The notes under the pieces: model-generated
The model's input: the letters and a program-made list of their open reading frames with translations, nothing else
The model's database searches: none
Told to the model about the DNA's origin: nothing
In this document: positions 6,169 to 7,644 of the stretch, piece after piece
Numbering within the stretch: position 1 is the stretch's first letter
How the letters are laid out: the number at the start of each line of letters is the position of its first letter
Source: Nautiliaceae bacterium
Lineage (GTDB): Bacteria > Campylobacterota > Campylobacteria > Campylobacterales > Nautiliaceae
Direction of reading: 5' to 3'
DNA length: 7,644 nucleotides
NCBI GenBank assembly: GCA_027063075.1
Contig: JAMOSM010000120.1
Span: 1-7,644 of the forward strand
Position numbers and translations under genes: made by a program

Positions 6169-7254
6169 TTATCCTTTTACTTTTACAGGATAACCTGCTT
6201 TTATTTTAAGAAGCAAGTCAGGAGCCGCTTTTACAATATTTCCATTTATAGGCGTATCAGTAACCACTCCCTCAACCCCGTCTGCAATTACATTAATCTC
6301 AACAGGTTTAACCTTATTAGGTGATTCAACAACAAAAACATAAGTTTTTCCATTAATTTTTAAGAGACTGCTATAAGGAATAAGAGTTGCGTTTCCTTCA
6401 AAAGTAACAACTTTTATTTTTACTTTCTCTCCCGCTATTAAAGTTTTATCATTTACATCTGCCCTGTAAGCCTTAAGTCCGTTAAAAGTAGAATTTAAAG
6501 ATGCAAGATTAACTATCTTATTTTTATATTTAATTTTTTTTATATCATCACTAAGAGCTATAAAAAGATAATTCCCATCTTTTGGAGTAATAACAAGAGC
6601 CGTTTTCCCAGGAAATATATTATCTCCTTCATTCATCATTTTAGAGCTAACTTTTCCACTTATAGGTGATTTAATATTTGTATATGATATATCGTTAAGA
6701 ACTGCTTTTTTAGCGCTTTTTAAAGATTTTAGTTTTGCCCTGTCTGATGCAAGTTTTGCTTTTAATTGAGAGAGTTTATTTTCTTCTGACTGATACTGCT
6801 CAACTGAAGCCATTTTTACTTTCAAAAGCTCAGCTGTTCTTTTATGCGTTGCAATTAAATTAGATAAAGCTATTTTATCTGCCTCAATTATTTTTTTAAC
6901 AGATTCAATTTCATCATTAATTTGAGTAAGCTTTACTTTTAAATTAACTGCATCTATTTTTAATACAACATCACCTTTTTTAATATTACTGCCTAAAGGA
7001 GCAATTTTTAAAATTTTTCCTGCAAATCTTGAACTTATTGCTACTTCTTTATCATTTTTGACAAGTGCAATATAAGGCAAAGTTGTAACAACATATTTTG
7101 GTGCCACATCTATTTTTTCAACAACCAACGGATAAATTTTAGCAGTAGGCATTTTTTTATCTTCTTCTTTTCGTTTTTTAATAAGCTTTATTCCTCCTAC
7201 AACCAATACTGCTATAACAATAATACCGATTATCCTTCCGATTAATTTTTTCAT
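6169..7254 (-). CDS. RND efflux membrane fusion protein (periplasmic adaptor)
   Basis: This 361-residue adaptor links the downstream RND pump to the upstream-encoded TolC-like channel. Residues 6-24 are a single hydrophobic N-terminal segment followed by KKRKEEDKK. With no Cys lipobox and no clear cleavage site, it is probably an uncleaved membrane anchor. In order it shows a first lipoyl half (about 70-104, VAISSRFAGKILKIAPLGSNIKKGDVVLKID), a long alpha-helical hairpin (105-188) and a second lipoyl half (190-224, TNIKSPISGKVSSKMMNEGDNIFPG). A beta-barrel (about 228-285) and a membrane-proximal domain (about 290-345, LIPYSSLLKINGKTYVFVV) follow. Length and domain order are normal for the HlyD_D23/AcrA group. 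The ATG overlaps the channel gene's stop (ATGA), with AAAGGA about 7 nt upstream, so translation is coupled. The stop is 3 nt before the pump gene, which fixes the three as one operon. Confidence 0.95.
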   Translation of the reverse strand: MKKLIGRIIGIIVIAVLVVGGIKLIKKRKEEDKKMPTAKIYPLVVEKIDVAPKYVVTTLPYIALVKNDKEVAISSRFAGKILKIAPLGSNIKKGDVVLKIDAVNLKVKLTQINDEIESVKKIIEADKIALSNLIATHKRTAELLKVKMASVEQYQSEENKLSQLKAKLASDRAKLKSLKSAKKAVLNDISYTNIKSPISGKVSSKMMNEGDNIFPGKTALVITPKDGNYLFIALSDDIKKIKYKNKIVNLASLNSTFNGLKAYRADVNDKTLIAGEKVKIKVVTFEGNATLIPYSSLLKINGKTYVFVVESPNKVKPVEINVIADGVEGVVTDTPINGNIVKAAPDLLLKIKAGYPVKVKG

Positions 7255-7644
7255 TTGAAAATCCTTTCAAGATTATTTCCATAAATAAACGCAAGAGTTG
7301 CAATCATTTTGTTTTTCAAGGCAACTAAATTTGCAAGATTTGCTTTTGCATTAGCCAAATCATCCTCATACCTTAAATAATCATCTATACTCATTCTGTT
7401 TAATTTAAAAGCCACTTTTGCACTTTTTAAAAGTTCCTTTTTAATCTCAACCGATTCTTTTGCCATTAAAATTGCTTTTTTTAAGTTTTTTAAATTTCCT
7501 AAAAGTTCTTGTTCTTTGGCTTTTAAATCTTTAAGTGTTTTTTCAAACAAAAGAGTATTTTTAATATATTCTACTTTTGCTTTTTTTAAAGAAGCGTTAT
7601 TTTGTTTGTTAAAAATCTCCCAGTTTAAGTATATTCCGATATTT
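7251..7644 (-). CDS. TolC-family outer-membrane efflux channel, C-terminal part (cut by window edge)
   Basis: The frame is open from the window edge to TGA at 7251-7253, giving 131 codons. A TTG at 7550 is only an internal Leu: upstream codons read NIGIYLNWEIFNKQNNASLKKA, which matches the G-----W--F-------A pattern of the second structural repeat in outer-membrane efflux proteins. The visible part is two long amphipathic helices. The second contains AFKLNRMSIDDYLRYEDDLANAKANLANLVALKNKMIATLAFIYG, the family's usual G/N--S--D-L-----L--A-------------L----G ending. The C-terminal tail after the last helix is short (NNLERIFK). The missing N-terminal part (signal peptide, first repeat) lies beyond 7644. 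In the cell it would form the trimeric outer-membrane exit duct for the RND complex encoded by the next two genes. It overlaps the fusion protein start by 4 nt. Confidence 0.9.
   Translation of the reverse strand, partial: NIGIYLNWEIFNKQNNASLKKAKVEYIKNTLLFEKTLKDLKAKEQELLGNLKNLKKAILMAKESVEIKKELLKSAKVAFKLNRMSIDDYLRYEDDLANAKANLANLVALKNKMIATLAFIYGNNLERIFK

Noticed and set aside
7251..7550. A 99-residue protein starting at TTG 7550
   Set aside because: The frame continues open to the window edge, and the upstream residues match the TolC-family second repeat. The TTG is an internal Leu codon of a truncated gene.
1..7644. CRISPR array, insertion sequence, tRNA or rRNA
   Set aside because: No spaced direct repeats of CRISPR size, no transposase-like frame or terminal repeats, and no recognisable tRNA/rRNA segments were seen.

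Overview
This is an AT-rich window (very roughly 30% G+C by eye) from a Gram-negative chromosome. The gene content and style point to a Campylobacterota (epsilonproteobacterial) organism, plausibly a Nautiliales-type vent bacterium. The reasons are Lys/Ile/Asn-rich proteins, tightly packed genes with only about 80 bp of real intergenic DNA, an extended -10 promoter with phased T-tracts in place of a clear -35, and the protein families present. The lineage is an inference; no rRNA or tRNA is present to confirm it.

Left part (1-922, + strand): the C-terminal two thirds of a succinyl-diaminopimelate desuccinylase (dapE, lysine/peptidoglycan precursor synthesis), translationally coupled to an unrecognised 68-residue protein. 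The small gene runs tail-to-tail into the next operon, with its last 9 bp overlapping.

Middle part (914-3107): a leftward pair made of an MlaF-type ABC ATPase and a small exported HlyD-like periplasmic adaptor, joined by a TAATG stop/start. No MlaE permease, MCE (MlaD) protein or outer-membrane channel lies beside them, so the pair is incomplete as it stands. Facing away from them is a 208-residue protein with no assigned function. Its central part carries a clear flagellin D1-like helical motif, but the flagellin ends are missing. The 80-bp gap between the divergent genes contains a perfect 11-bp inverted repeat that presents the same extended -10 box (TGGTATAAT) to both strands. It also holds an 11-bp-spaced direct repeat.

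Right part (3118-7644, - strand): a tripartite efflux operon in the order outer-membrane channel (TolC family, cut by the window edge), membrane fusion protein, RND pump. The genes are separated by a 4-nt overlap and a 3-nt gap. Together they would form an envelope-spanning, proton-driven exporter of unknown substrate. The operon ends at a strong hairpin/T-run that also terminates the opposing flagellin-like gene and contains the stop codons of both.

I see no CRISPR array, insertion sequence, tRNA or rRNA. The least explained items are the symmetric divergent promoter, the flagellin-like orphan it serves, and the MlaF/HlyD pair without a permease.
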